In this document: positions 18,500-25,919 of the stretch, one piece after another
Numbering within the stretch: position 1 is the stretch's first letter
Layout: every line of letters begins with the position of its first letter
Assembly: GCF_022829515.1 (NCBI RefSeq)
Contig: NZ_JAKSYL010000231.1
Span: 1 to 41,276 of the forward strand
DNA: 41,276 nucleotides
DNA from: Methylobacterium sp. J-048
GTDB taxonomy: Bacteria > Pseudomonadota > Alphaproteobacteria > Rhizobiales > Beijerinckiaceae
Direction of reading: 5' to 3'
Program-made: the position numbers and the translations under genes
The notes under the pieces: model-generated
The model's database searches: none
Told to the model about the DNA's origin: nothing
The model's input: the letters and a program-made list of their open reading frames with translations, nothing else

Positions 18500-18850
18500 C
18501 TACAGCAGCGGATCGAGAATGAAAGGCTCCTTGGGGATCCGATAGCCGCGCTTCGCGCCGCGGCTGGTCTCGATCGGCGCCCCGGTGCCGCCCGGCGGAA
18601 CCGCCGCGACGGAGAGTTCGTCCCCGGACCGCACGCCCTCGGCCGTCGGCTCTTCCGCGCCGCCGCCGAGGCCGACCGAGACCGGCAGGGTCCGGCGGCC
18701 GTTGGCCGTGTCGGATCCCGCCTGCGCGGCCGGGGCCGGGGCTGCAGTCTGCGGCGGCTCGAGAGAGCCCCGTCGTCCGCAGGCGGAGACCGCAAGGGCG
18801 ACGAGGCCGGACACGGCGAGGAGCTTCAGGGCGGGAGACGACAACATCAC
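18500..18850 (-). CDS. lptM: LptM-type lipoprotein
   Basis: A 116-residue lipoprotein: signal peptide, lipobox LAVSAC with Cys24 as the acylated residue, then the family signature CGRRGSLEPPQ. LptM (formerly YifL) acts in the outer membrane to help oxidative maturation of the LPS translocon LptD/LptE; this role is known in E. coli. It lies directly before lysA, the common order in this lineage. The rest of the protein is a Pro/Ala-rich tail that ends GYRIPKEPFILDPLL. The Enterobacterial protein is shorter, so the long tail is typical of alphaproteobacteria. The symbol rests on motif and context. Confidence 0.82.
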   Translation of the reverse strand: MMLSSPALKLLAVSGLVALAVSACGRRGSLEPPQTAAPAPAAQAGSDTANGRRTLPVSVGLGGGAEEPTAEGVRSGDELSVAAVPPGGTGAPIETSRGAKRGYRIPKEPFILDPLL

Positions 18851-18963
18851 GCGCGGGTCCGACGGGCTCGGCGCCGGCGCTCGAGAGCCGGCGGGAACGC
18901 TAGCTTAGCGGTTGCCGGGCGCCGGCGCGAGCGCGCAGCCGCCACACGAGTCCCGGTCTCGCC

Positions 18964-19281
18964 TCAGCCGCGTTGGTCCTTGGTGCCCTGCGCGCCCTGC
19001 TTGCCCTTGGCCGGGGCGTCCTGCTGCTGCTGGGCCTCGTAGGCGTCGATCGCCCGGCGGCAATTCTCGCTGAGCTTCTTCCAGTTCTTCTGGAAGCAAG
19101 CGTCCGTGGCGGGATCGTCGGGGGCCAGGTTGCCGCAATAGGTCAGGTAGTCGCCGGTGCAGTATTTCTTCAGGGTCTCGTTGCCGCGCTTCGACTGCTG
19201 CGCCGCAGCCGGCAGCGTCAGGGCGGTGGCCGCCGCGACGGCGAGAAGGATTGGCTTCAGGCGCATGGGGATACGTACCAT
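18964..19281 (-). CDS. Exported Cys-rich repeat protein
   Basis: A 105-residue protein with a signal peptide (ending about LPAAAQ, residue 28). The mature part has four cysteines (Cys41, 49, 62 and 74) in the pattern YCTGDYLTYC ... DACFQKNWKKLSENC, matching the short Cys-rich repeat (GLG1-like) found in small periplasmic proteins of Hyphomicrobiales. A Lys/Gln/Gly-rich tail follows. Internal ATG 19266 (MRLKPILLAV) is an alternative start with a more typical signal sequence. It is 113 bp from lptM on the same strand. Function unknown; the paired cysteines suggest disulfides in the periplasm. Confidence 0.78.
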   Translation of the reverse strand: MVRIPMRLKPILLAVAAATALTLPAAAQQSKRGNETLKKYCTGDYLTYCGNLAPDDPATDACFQKNWKKLSENCRRAIDAYEAQQQQDAPAKGKQGAQGTKDQRG

Positions 19282-19393
19282 CTCTTGGAGTCAGGAATGT
19301 CGGGATCAATCCGGGTTGCGATGATGCCTTTGCATGGTCGAAACAAGGCAACCCGCGAAGGTTTCTCGGTGGCGATCGGCCGGCGCGGCCCGG

Positions 19394-20098
19394 TCAGACG
19401 CGCTCGGGCTGCGGGGCCGGGAACGCCGCCCTGGGCAGCCGGTCCTGACCGGTCAGGGCGTCGGCGACCTCGGTGATCCGCCGGCGCAGATCGGCGTATT
19501 CCCCCTCGGGGCCGCCCTGGCGATCCGCCAGAGTCTGGGCCAGGGCCTCCTCGGCCGCCTTCAGGCTGGCGCGCAGGGCGTCGCGCTCAGCTGCCAGGGC
19601 GGCCTGATCGTCACCCTGCGGCTGATCGGCCCTTCGGCCCTGCCGGACCGCCAGCAGGCTGTCGAGCAGATCCGCATGCGCCTCTTCGAGGACGCGCAGG
19701 GTGGCGACGCTCGCGGTGCCGTCCTCGCGGGCGCTGGCCAGCTCGGTCTCGAGCTCCCGAGACTTGGCCTGCGCCTGCGCGATCTCCGCGTCCCGGGCCG
19801 CCACGTCCCGGGCGAGGGCGGCCGCCCGCATCGCGCCGGCGCCGATCGCCGCGAGGTCCTCGTGGCGCTTGGCCTGCACGGTCTCGACCCGGCGCTCCAG
19901 GCGCCGCTGCTGCACGGCGAATTGCGCGCGCAGGAAATCCCGCTCCGCGGCGATCTCGGCCGGCGACAGCGGCAGCCGTGCCTCGGCGCGTCGCCGCGCC
20001 AGGCGTGCCGCGCGCGCGTTGAGCGCCGGGAGCAGCAGCAGGCCACACAGGCTCGCCGCCAGAAAACCCAGCGCGAAGATCATCACGGTTTCGATCAC
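19394..20098 (-). CDS. Membrane-anchored coiled-coil protein
   Basis: A 234-residue protein with one N-terminal membrane segment (MIFALGFLAASLCGLLLLPA), then a basic stretch and a long coiled coil (residues about 40-210) rich in Ala, Arg, Glu and Gln, for example RRLERRVETVQAKRHEDLAA. The start is GTG 20098; an internal ATG, at the Met of MIFALG, is possible. No domain or catalytic site is recognised. It probably faces the cytoplasm, tethered to the inner membrane, perhaps as a scaffold (inference). It follows eipA by about 95 bp on the same strand. The reading frame is well supported by its length and by the low Pro content of the helical part. Confidence 0.8.
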   Translation of the reverse strand: MIETVMIFALGFLAASLCGLLLLPALNARAARLARRRAEARLPLSPAEIAAERDFLRAQFAVQQRRLERRVETVQAKRHEDLAAIGAGAMRAAALARDVAARDAEIAQAQAKSRELETELASAREDGTASVATLRVLEEAHADLLDSLLAVRQGRRADQPQGDDQAALAAERDALRASLKAAEEALAQTLADRQGGPEGEYADLRRRITEVADALTGQDRLPRAAFPAPQPERV

Positions 20099-20192
20099 GA
20101 GGGAGCAGCCCGCGCATACGGCCGGAAGACCCGGCCCGGCCTCAGTCTAACCCAGGTCGGTTGCCGGGGCGAAATCAAGCTACGCTCATCAA

Positions 20193-20813
20193 TCAGAACG
20201 GGTTCCAGGTCGCCTCCCGGGTGAACTTGAGATAGCCGACATTGATGCCCAGCCGCGCGCCGACGCCGCTGCGGATCGGGACCACGATGATGCGGTCGCT
20301 CACCACCGCGGTCATGCCGAAGCCGCCGACCAGATAGGCCGAGCCGTCGACGCCGCCGAAGCGCCGGAACAGCTCGCGCACGTTCGGCAGGTTGTAGACC
20401 AGCATCATGGTGCGCGCGCCGTCGCCGCCGACATCGAAGCCCACGGACGGACCCTGCCAGTAGACGTGCTTCTGACCGGCATTGCGGGTGTAGAGCGTCC
20501 CCTCGCCGTAGCGGACGCCGGCCACCACCGCGCCCCCGCCCTCCTGGCCGAGGATGTAGCCGTTCGGCTCCCCCCAGCGCCGCCCCGCCTCCTCGACGGT
20601 GAGCGCCAGACCGCGGGAGACCGAACCGAAGAAGCGGTGGCCCGATTCGACGATCTCGCCGGGGCGGAACGTCTCGGGCGTATCCTGGTCCTCGCCGCGG
20701 GCCAAAGCCGCGCCGATCCCGGCGAGGCCCGCCAGCGGCGTGCCCAGCGCCAGGCCGAGGCCCGCGCGGAGCAGGTGGCGGCGGTGGGTGCCGCGCTCGT
20801 CTCGTGCCGTCAT
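20193..20813 (-). CDS. eipA: EipA family envelope protein (DUF1134)
   Basis: A 206-residue exported protein. The N-terminus HRRHLLRAGLGLALG has a twin-arginine pair before a hydrophobic run, so Tat or Sec export is possible. The mature part carries the DUF1134 pattern: VEEAGRRWGEPNGYILGQEG, GVRYGEGTLYTRNAG, VYWQGPSVGFDVGGDGARTM and GINVGYLKFTREATWNPF at the end. In Brucella, EipA is a periplasmic beta-barrel protein needed for envelope integrity (published work, from memory). GGAGG lies 6 bases before the ATG. The family assignment is clear; the symbol is by homology. Confidence 0.88.
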   Translation of the reverse strand: MTARDERGTHRRHLLRAGLGLALGTPLAGLAGIGAALARGEDQDTPETFRPGEIVESGHRFFGSVSRGLALTVEEAGRRWGEPNGYILGQEGGGAVVAGVRYGEGTLYTRNAGQKHVYWQGPSVGFDVGGDGARTMMLVYNLPNVRELFRRFGGVDGSAYLVGGFGMTAVVSDRIIVVPIRSGVGARLGINVGYLKFTREATWNPF

Positions 20814-20848
20814 CGTTGCCTCCTCGCCCGGTTCGACTCCGCATCGCC

Positions 20849-20897
20849 TTTTTCCCGAAAGCCGGTGGCCACCTTTCGGGACGATGCTCTAACGGTT
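20849..20897. repeat. Interspersed hairpin repeat, copy A
   Basis: The 49-bp sequence begins TTTTTCCCGAAAGCCGG and continues CACCTTTCGGGACGATGCTC. CCCGAAAG pairs with CTTTCGGG around a short loop. Copies with the same spacing occur at 24169 (B) and, more diverged, at 36016 (C). Similar elements are common between genes in Hyphomicrobiales. It lies upstream of eipA. Confidence 0.7.
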
Positions 20898-21126
20898 CCG
20901 CGGTGGATCCTGTCGCCACGCCCACGGGCCGGTCTCAGCCGCCGCCGCGACCGGGATCGTCTCGCGATCCGGGACGGCGCGGACCGCTCCGTCGGACCAG
21001 CTTCTGAGGAAAACCGCAAGATGTGGTTAACGCGCCCTGACGCCGCCCCCGCACCGGGCTCGATGCGCGCGCCGGATCGCGACGCCGGACCTCATGGTGT
21101 TCATGCATCTCCGGACGAGGCGCGGG

Positions 21127-21225
21127 TCCCCTCTCCCGTGCGGGAGAGGGACAGGGTGAGGGGTGCGACCTTTCCGGAAAGACCTGGTCCCTCACCCCAA
21201 CCCTCTCCCGCACGGGAGAGGGGGT
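21127..21225. repeat. Compound palindromic intergenic repeat
   Basis: Two near-identical hairpins face each other: CCCTCTCCCG-TG-CGGGAGAGGG at 21129-21150 and CCCTCTCCCG-CA-CGGGAGAGGG at 21201-21222. The inner arms also pair (ACAGGGTGAGGGG with CCCTCACCCC). The whole forms a long symmetrical structure of the REP or palindromic-unit type, in the 620-bp gap between eipA and the YHS-like gene. Confidence 0.8.
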
Positions 21226-21437
21226 GCGTGGCGGCTTTCGCAAGCCGATGTGTGAACGTCGTAGCCACCAAGAGGGTGGGGGAAAGGCCTAGTGTTTCAG
21301 GGGCTTGCTGCCGATACCGACGGGTCGATCAGCTAGGCCCCGCACCGGGGGCAACCGATCTTCTCAAATGCGCCGGTCGCATCAAGAAACTATGCCTCCG
21401 CCCGATCGCATCGCGATCGGGAACCGCCAAAGCTCTG

Positions 21438-21887
21438 TTGCTCGCCGCCCTCCTGATCACGGCCGGTGTGCCGGCAGTGGCCGAGCCGGCAGCAACCACG
21501 ATCGAGCTGCTGGCGCTGCAGGGCTTCGACCCGGTCAGCTACTTCCTGAAGGACGGGCCGGTGGCCGGCGCCGCGCGGTTCGAGCTGTCCTGGGGCGGCC
21601 GGGTCTGGCGCTTCGCCAGCGGCGCCGACAGGGCGGCCTTCCGAGACAATCCGGAGGTCTACGCCCCGCGGCTCGGCGGCTTCGACGCCGCCGGGATCCT
21701 GGACGGGCGCCTGGTCGATGCCGACCCGCTGGTCTTCGCGGTGATCGGCGAGCGCCTCTATCTGTTCCGGGACGGGGAGCGGCGCGCCCGGTTCCTGGCC
21801 GAGCCCGCGCTGGTCCGACAGGCGGAAGCCGCCTGGCCCGGCCTTCAGGATCAACTGGATATGCCGATCAGGGATGCGCCGCGGTGA
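21438..21887 (+). CDS. YHS-domain-like exported protein, start unclear
   Basis: Codes for a YHS-type domain: LLALQGFDPVSYFLKDGPV, WRFASGADRAAFRDNPEVYA and PRLGGFDAAG, then a C-terminal extension. YHS proteins often bind metals; here the usual Cys after the GG(Y/F) block is replaced (GGFDAAG), so metal binding is doubtful. The N-terminus is a likely signal segment, LLLAALLITAGVPAVAE. No ATG, and no GTG with a proper signal, lies in frame nearby: the choices are TTG 21438, GTG 21276 or a non-standard ATC at 21381, which would give an ideal KKLCLRPI start. TTG 21438 is used provisionally. The gene overlaps the tail of the CysQ-type gene by 20 bp, facing it. Confidence 0.75.
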   Translation: MLAALLITAGVPAVAEPAATTIELLALQGFDPVSYFLKDGPVAGAARFELSWGGRVWRFASGADRAAFRDNPEVYAPRLGGFDAAGILDGRLVDADPLVFAVIGERLYLFRDGERRARFLAEPALVRQAEAAWPGLQDQLDMPIRDAPR

Positions 21888-22752
21888 GGCGCGTCTTCGG
21901 CGTTCGCCCCTTTCCGCCTGGGGCGGGCAGGGCGAGCCCGATAGCCAAGTCCGGGTCGCCCAGGGCCGCGAACGGCCCGTTGCGGTAAGCGGCCCCATAG
22001 CGTCCGTACAGGATCGGACCGCCGCCCGGGACCACCACGCAGCCGCCGGCCGCCGTCAGGATGTGGTCGCCGGCGGCCGTATCCCATTCCATGGTCGGGC
22101 CGCAGCGGATGTAGACGTCCGCCTCGCCGGCGGCGATCAGGCCGAACTTGAGCGCGGATCCGGATTGGCGGGTCTCCGACACGGGCAGCGCTGCGAGGCA
22201 GGTGGCGGTCTCGGGATCGCCGTGGCGCCGGCTCCCCAGGGCCATGAGGCCGCTGCGCGGCGCAGGGCGGGTCCGCACCGGCCGGCCCGCGCCCGGTCGC
22301 CCCTCGATCACCGGGCCCTCGACGCTGGCCTGTCCCGCCCACCAGACCCGGCCGAGGCCGGGGGCGACGAGGGCGGCGGCCACCGGCCGCTCCCCCGCCA
22401 CCAGGGCGATGTTGACCGAATAGTCGGGCGTCCCGGCCAGGAAGTCGCGGGTGCCGTCCAGGGGATCGACCAGGAAGAAGCTTTGGGCCGGCCGCGCCGC
22501 GAGGTCGTCGGCCTGCGCACTTTCCTCGGCGATGATTGCGATCCCGGGAAAGCGCGCGGTGAGCGCCGCGACGATCAGGGCCTCGGCCTCGACATCGGCG
22601 TCGCTCGACGGCGAGCCGTCCGGCTTGAGGGCGTGCGAGCAAGGGCCGCGATGATAGCGGCGCAGAACCTCACCAGCGGCGCAGGCGATCTCGGCGAGCG
22701 CTGCGGCAATCCGCTCGCGCTCAGGCCCCGAAAACATCGCCGCGCCGATCAT
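21868..22752 (-). CDS. cysQ: Inositol monophosphatase/CysQ family phosphatase
   Basis: A 294-residue metal-dependent phosphatase, most like 3'(2'),5'-bisphosphate nucleotidase CysQ, which removes PAP produced in sulfate assimilation. Metal ligands are seen: Glu77 (IAEES), Asp96 and Asp99 in VDPLDGT, and the C-terminal EWDTAAGDHIL. Other motifs are KPDGSPSSDADVEAE and YSVNIALV. GGGAGG lies 6 bases before ATG 22752. The frame stays open for 54 codons upstream, without family sequence. The symbol is a best guess within the family; inositol phosphatase activity cannot be excluded. A sulfatase and its activator elsewhere in the window are not linked to it. Confidence 0.87.
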   Translation of the reverse strand: MIGAAMFSGPERERIAAALAEIACAAGEVLRRYHRGPCSHALKPDGSPSSDADVEAEALIVAALTARFPGIAIIAEESAQADDLAARPAQSFFLVDPLDGTRDFLAGTPDYSVNIALVAGERPVAAALVAPGLGRVWWAGQASVEGPVIEGRPGAGRPVRTRPAPRSGLMALGSRRHGDPETATCLAALPVSETRQSGSALKFGLIAAGEADVYIRCGPTMEWDTAAGDHILTAAGGCVVVPGGGPILYGRYGAAYRNGPFAALGDPDLAIGLALPAPGGKGRTPKTRLTAAHP

Positions 22753-23099
22753 TGTTGCCTCCCGTACCCGCCTGCATGCCCGAGCGGGTTGAGATTGTCG
22801 ACGGTTTCGGCCGGGAAACGGTTCCGTTGCGTGGTCCTGCGCGTGGGAAAAGTCGCCGCCGAACGGACCGCTTCGACCTTGGCGCGGGCGATTCAGGCAC
22901 GATCCATCCCTCACGGCCCAGCGCGGGCCCCCTCAAACACCTCAGAACGACGCGCCGAAGAAAAAACCGACCGTGCGATCTCTTCTTAAGGAACAGCTAA
23001 ACCGGGACCGGATAGTTCTGTGCGATATCAGGCAAAAAACTTGCGGTTGGGCTGCGAGTTTTGTTACGCAGATCGACCAAGCTAAATCCGAGACACGTC
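22753..23099. other. Intergenic stretch, divergent promoters
   Basis: About 347 bp between the divergent CysQ-type and cytochrome c peroxidase genes, so it must hold both promoters. The right half, from 22970, is AT-rich. No consensus boxes or operator palindrome could be pinned down. Confidence 0.5.
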
Positions 23100-24110
23100 A
23101 TGGCTCCAGGAAGACATTTAACGCTGCCGATATATTTGCTTATTTTGTTTTGGTCTTTTGGTACGAATGCAGCAGATTTGGATGCCATCAAGGCTCAATA
23201 CAAGAGGCCGACCGCGATTACATTCCCGGAGGATGCGCCGTTCTCGCCACAGACGGCGACCCTCGGCAAGATGCTGTTCTTCGATCCCCGGCTGAGCGGG
23301 AAGCAGAATCTCAGCTGCGCGAGCTGCCACAATCCGTCCTTCGGGTTCGAGGTTCCCGTCCCCGGGGCGATCGGGGCGGCCAACACGCCGCTCGCCCGCA
23401 AGGCGCCGACCCTGCTGAACGCCGCCTGGATCCCGACGCTCTTCTGGGACGGGCGCGCCCCGAACCTGGAGACGCAGGCGATGGGACCGATCACGGCCGA
23501 GGCCGAGATGGACGGCAAGTTCACCGAGATCGTCGCCACGCTCACGCGCATACCGGAATACCGGGCCTGGTTCGGCAAGCTGTTCCCGCGTGACGGCATC
23601 ACCCAGGACAACCTCCTGACCGCGATCGCCACCTACGAGCGGACGGTCGTGGCGGAATGGGCGCCGTTCGACCGCTGGATCGAGGGCGACGCGACCGCGA
23701 TCTCGCCGGCCGCACAGCGCGGTTTCGCCCTGTTCACCGGCAAGACCGGCTGCTCGGGCTGCCATACCGGCTGGAACTTCACCGACAACAAGTTCCACGA
23801 TCTCGGCATCCCGACGACGGATATCGGGCGCGGCGCCTTCGAGCCCGACAATCCGCTGGCGCAATATGCGTTCAAGACGCCGGGGCTGCGCAACCTGACC
23901 TACCGGTCGCCGTTCGGGCATGCCGGCCAGTTCGCCAACCTCGAAGAGATCGTCGCGTTCTACGAGACCGGCGGTGTCGATCGGCCATCGAAGTCGCCGC
24001 TGATGAAGCCGCTCACTTTGAGCCCGGAGGAGCGCGCGGACCTGATCGCCTTCCTGCGCTCGCTGACCGCGGAACAGACCCGGACCGCCTTGCCGAACCT
24101 GCCGAACTAG
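23100..24110 (+). CDS. Di-haem cytochrome c peroxidase family protein
   Basis: A 336-residue periplasmic protein of the bacterial cytochrome c peroxidase/MauG family. A signal peptide (RHLTLPIYLLILFWSFGTNA) is followed by two haem c sites: Cys73-Ala-Ser-Cys76-His77 and Cys218-Ser-Gly-Cys221-His222. The usual family blocks are seen: LGKMLFFDPRLSG, NPSFGFEV, ARKAPTLLNAAW and TPGLRNLTYRSPFGHAGQF. The family reduces hydrogen peroxide with electrons from a small cytochrome or copper protein, or (MauG type) oxidises protein side chains; I cannot separate these. ATG 23100 is the start because the signal peptide follows it; a 13-codon extension to TTG 23061 is unlikely. Its stop overlaps a strong hairpin. 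Confidence 0.92.
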   Translation: MAPGRHLTLPIYLLILFWSFGTNAADLDAIKAQYKRPTAITFPEDAPFSPQTATLGKMLFFDPRLSGKQNLSCASCHNPSFGFEVPVPGAIGAANTPLARKAPTLLNAAWIPTLFWDGRAPNLETQAMGPITAEAEMDGKFTEIVATLTRIPEYRAWFGKLFPRDGITQDNLLTAIATYERTVVAEWAPFDRWIEGDATAISPAAQRGFALFTGKTGCSGCHTGWNFTDNKFHDLGIPTTDIGRGAFEPDNPLAQYAFKTPGLRNLTYRSPFGHAGQFANLEEIVAFYETGGVDRPSKSPLMKPLTLSPEERADLIAFLRSLTAEQTRTALPNLPN

Positions 24111-24146
24111 CGCGTCGCCCCGGATGCCGGATCCGGGGCGACGCGC
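24110..24146 (+). terminator. Strong hairpin, likely terminator
   Basis: A 15-bp perfect stem, GCGCGTCGCCCCGGA (24110-24124), pairs with TCCGGGGCGACGCGC (24132-24146) around a 7-base loop. It starts in the last base of the peroxidase stop codon. The T-rich run lies about 20 bases later (ATTTTTTT near 24168), not directly after it, so termination efficiency is uncertain. Confidence 0.65.
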
Positions 24147-24168
24147 CAAAGCTTTGATTTTGCATCAT

Positions 24169-24217
24169 TTTTTCCCGATAGCCGGCAATCGTCCTTCGGG
24201 ATGGTGCGCCAAGCGGT
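24169..24217. repeat. Interspersed hairpin repeat, copy B
   Basis: Same layout and spacing as copy A at 20849: TTTTTCCCGATAGCCGG then GTCCTTCGGGATGGTGCG. It overlaps the first codons of the open frame from 24201, which supports placing the chemoreceptor start at 24234 instead. Confidence 0.65.
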
Positions 24218-24233
24218 AAACCGGGAAGTCGCC

Positions 24234-25895
24234 ATGTCCATCCGCTACAAGATCCTGCTCCCGCTCCTCGGCTTCCTGCTGCTTGCCGGCCTCCTGGCCG
24301 GGATCACCGGCCTCGTCGGCCTCGGCGCGGTCGGCGATCTGTCGCGGCTCGCCGACCGCACCACCGAGGCGGCCGAGACGAGCCGCGCCGCCCGCGACCA
24401 GTTTTACCGGGCCGAAGACCTGGTCGGGCGCGTGAGCGCGATGACCGACCTCCTCGACATGGCGCCGATCCAGACGGAGTTCACCGGGGCGGGCGACCGA
24501 TTGACGGTGCTGCTCGGGCGCCTGAACGAGATCGCCCTGTCCGAGCCGATGCAGGCTTTGGTCCGGAGCGCGGAAGCCGAGGCGCGGCAATGGCGCGGCG
24601 ATGCCGAGGTGCTGCTCGGCATCCGGCCGGCGCGGGAGATCCCGGTTCAGGAGCGGATGGCCCAGCAGAGCCGGCGCCTGCGGCAGCGATTCGACGAAGC
24701 CGTAGCCCTCGCCGCCGCGGATGCCCGGGCCCAGATGCAGGCGACCCGCGAGGCCACGGCCTGGAAGATCTGGGCGATGCTCGGGCTCGGGGGCGGCGTG
24801 GTCCTCATCGGATCGATCACGGCGTGGTGGCTCGCCGGAAACCTGGGCCGGCCGCTGGTCAGGCTGACCGACGAGACCATCCGCTTGGCGAACGGCGACA
24901 CGAGCGTCGCGCTGGCTGCCGCGCACCGCCGGGACGAGATCGGCGCCATCGCCCGCGCCGTCGTGGCGATCCGCGACACCTCCCGCGCGGAGGCCGCTCA
25001 GCAGGTCGAGGCCACCGAGGCCGGCCGCCTGCGTGAGGAGCAGGCCCGGCGCGCGATGCTGCACGATCTCGCCGACCGGTTCGAGCGCTCGGTCGGCGGG
25101 ATCGTCGCCCATGTGACCGAGGCGGTGACCGGCCTGCAGGCCTCGTCCGGCACGATGCAGGTCGCCGTGGGGGGGACGGCCCTGCGCTCCACCAGCGCCG
25201 CGGAGGCCGCGCACCGGACCGCCGGGAACGTCAACGCCGTGGCGGCGGCGGCCGAGGCTCTGGGCTCGACCGTGCAGGAGATCGGCCGGCAGGTCGCCCA
25301 TGCCGCCGACATGTCCTCCGCCGCCGTGGAGGCCGCCGCGCGCACCGATGCGATCATGGCGGCCTTGTCCGCGGCCGCGACCCGGATCGGTGACGTGGTG
25401 GGCTTGGTCTCCACCATCGCGGGCCAGACCAATCTGCTGGCGCTCAACGCCACGATCGAGGCGGCCCGCGCCGGGGAGGCCGGCCGGGGCTTCGCCGTGG
25501 TGGCGTCCGAAGTGAAGGAGCTGGCCGCGCAGACCGCCAAGGCCACCGACGAGATCGGCCAGCAGATCGGCGCCATCCAGGGTGCGACCAGCGGGGCCGC
25601 CGAGGCGATCCAGGACATCACGGCCCAGATCCACGCGCTGAGCGGCGTGACGACGCGCATCGCCGGCGCGGTCGACGGGCAGGGCGTCACCACGCGGGAG
25701 ATCGTGCGCAGCATGTCCGATGCGTCGGGGGGGACCGACAAGGTCACCGCCGACATCTCCGAGGTCGCCCGCTCGGCGGGCGATGCCGGTCATGCCGCCA
25801 AGGCCGTCGCCACCTCCGCCGACGATCTGGCGGTCCAGTCCCGCGCCCTGCACACGGAGATCGATCAGTTCCTTAGAAACGTCCGGGCCGCCTGA
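24234..25895 (+). CDS. Methyl-accepting chemotaxis protein
   Basis: A 553-residue receptor. Membrane segment 1 is at about residues 7-32 (ILLPLLGFLLLAGLLAGI), then a short (about 145-residue) periplasmic or membrane-proximal helical sensor part, membrane segment 2 at about 178-202 (MLGLGGGVVLIGSITAWWLA), HAMP to about 255, and a signalling domain with the hairpin tip VVGLVSTIAGQTNLLALNAT followed by IEAARAGEAGRGFAVVASEV. No C-terminal CheR-docking pentapeptide is seen (ends NVRAA). MSIRYK at 24234 is the start; the 11-codon extension to 24201 is translated repeat. It is a lone receptor gene, 4 kb from the che operon, convergent with glnE. The ligand is unknown. Confidence 0.93.
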   Translation: MSIRYKILLPLLGFLLLAGLLAGITGLVGLGAVGDLSRLADRTTEAAETSRAARDQFYRAEDLVGRVSAMTDLLDMAPIQTEFTGAGDRLTVLLGRLNEIALSEPMQALVRSAEAEARQWRGDAEVLLGIRPAREIPVQERMAQQSRRLRQRFDEAVALAAADARAQMQATREATAWKIWAMLGLGGGVVLIGSITAWWLAGNLGRPLVRLTDETIRLANGDTSVALAAAHRRDEIGAIARAVVAIRDTSRAEAAQQVEATEAGRLREEQARRAMLHDLADRFERSVGGIVAHVTEAVTGLQASSGTMQVAVGGTALRSTSAAEAAHRTAGNVNAVAAAAEALGSTVQEIGRQVAHAADMSSAAVEAAARTDAIMAALSAAATRIGDVVGLVSTIAGQTNLLALNATIEAARAGEAGRGFAVVASEVKELAAQTAKATDEIGQQIGAIQGATSGAAEAIQDITAQIHALSGVTTRIAGAVDGQGVTTREIVRSMSDASGGTDKVTADISEVARSAGDAGHAAKAVATSADDLAVQSRALHTEIDQFLRNVRAA

Positions 25896-25919
25896 ACGCG
25901 TCGCCGATGGGGCGATGCC

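Noticed and set aside
24165..25853. 562-codon minus-strand frame opposite the chemoreceptor
   Set aside because: Gly/Arg/His-rich shadow without domain homology.
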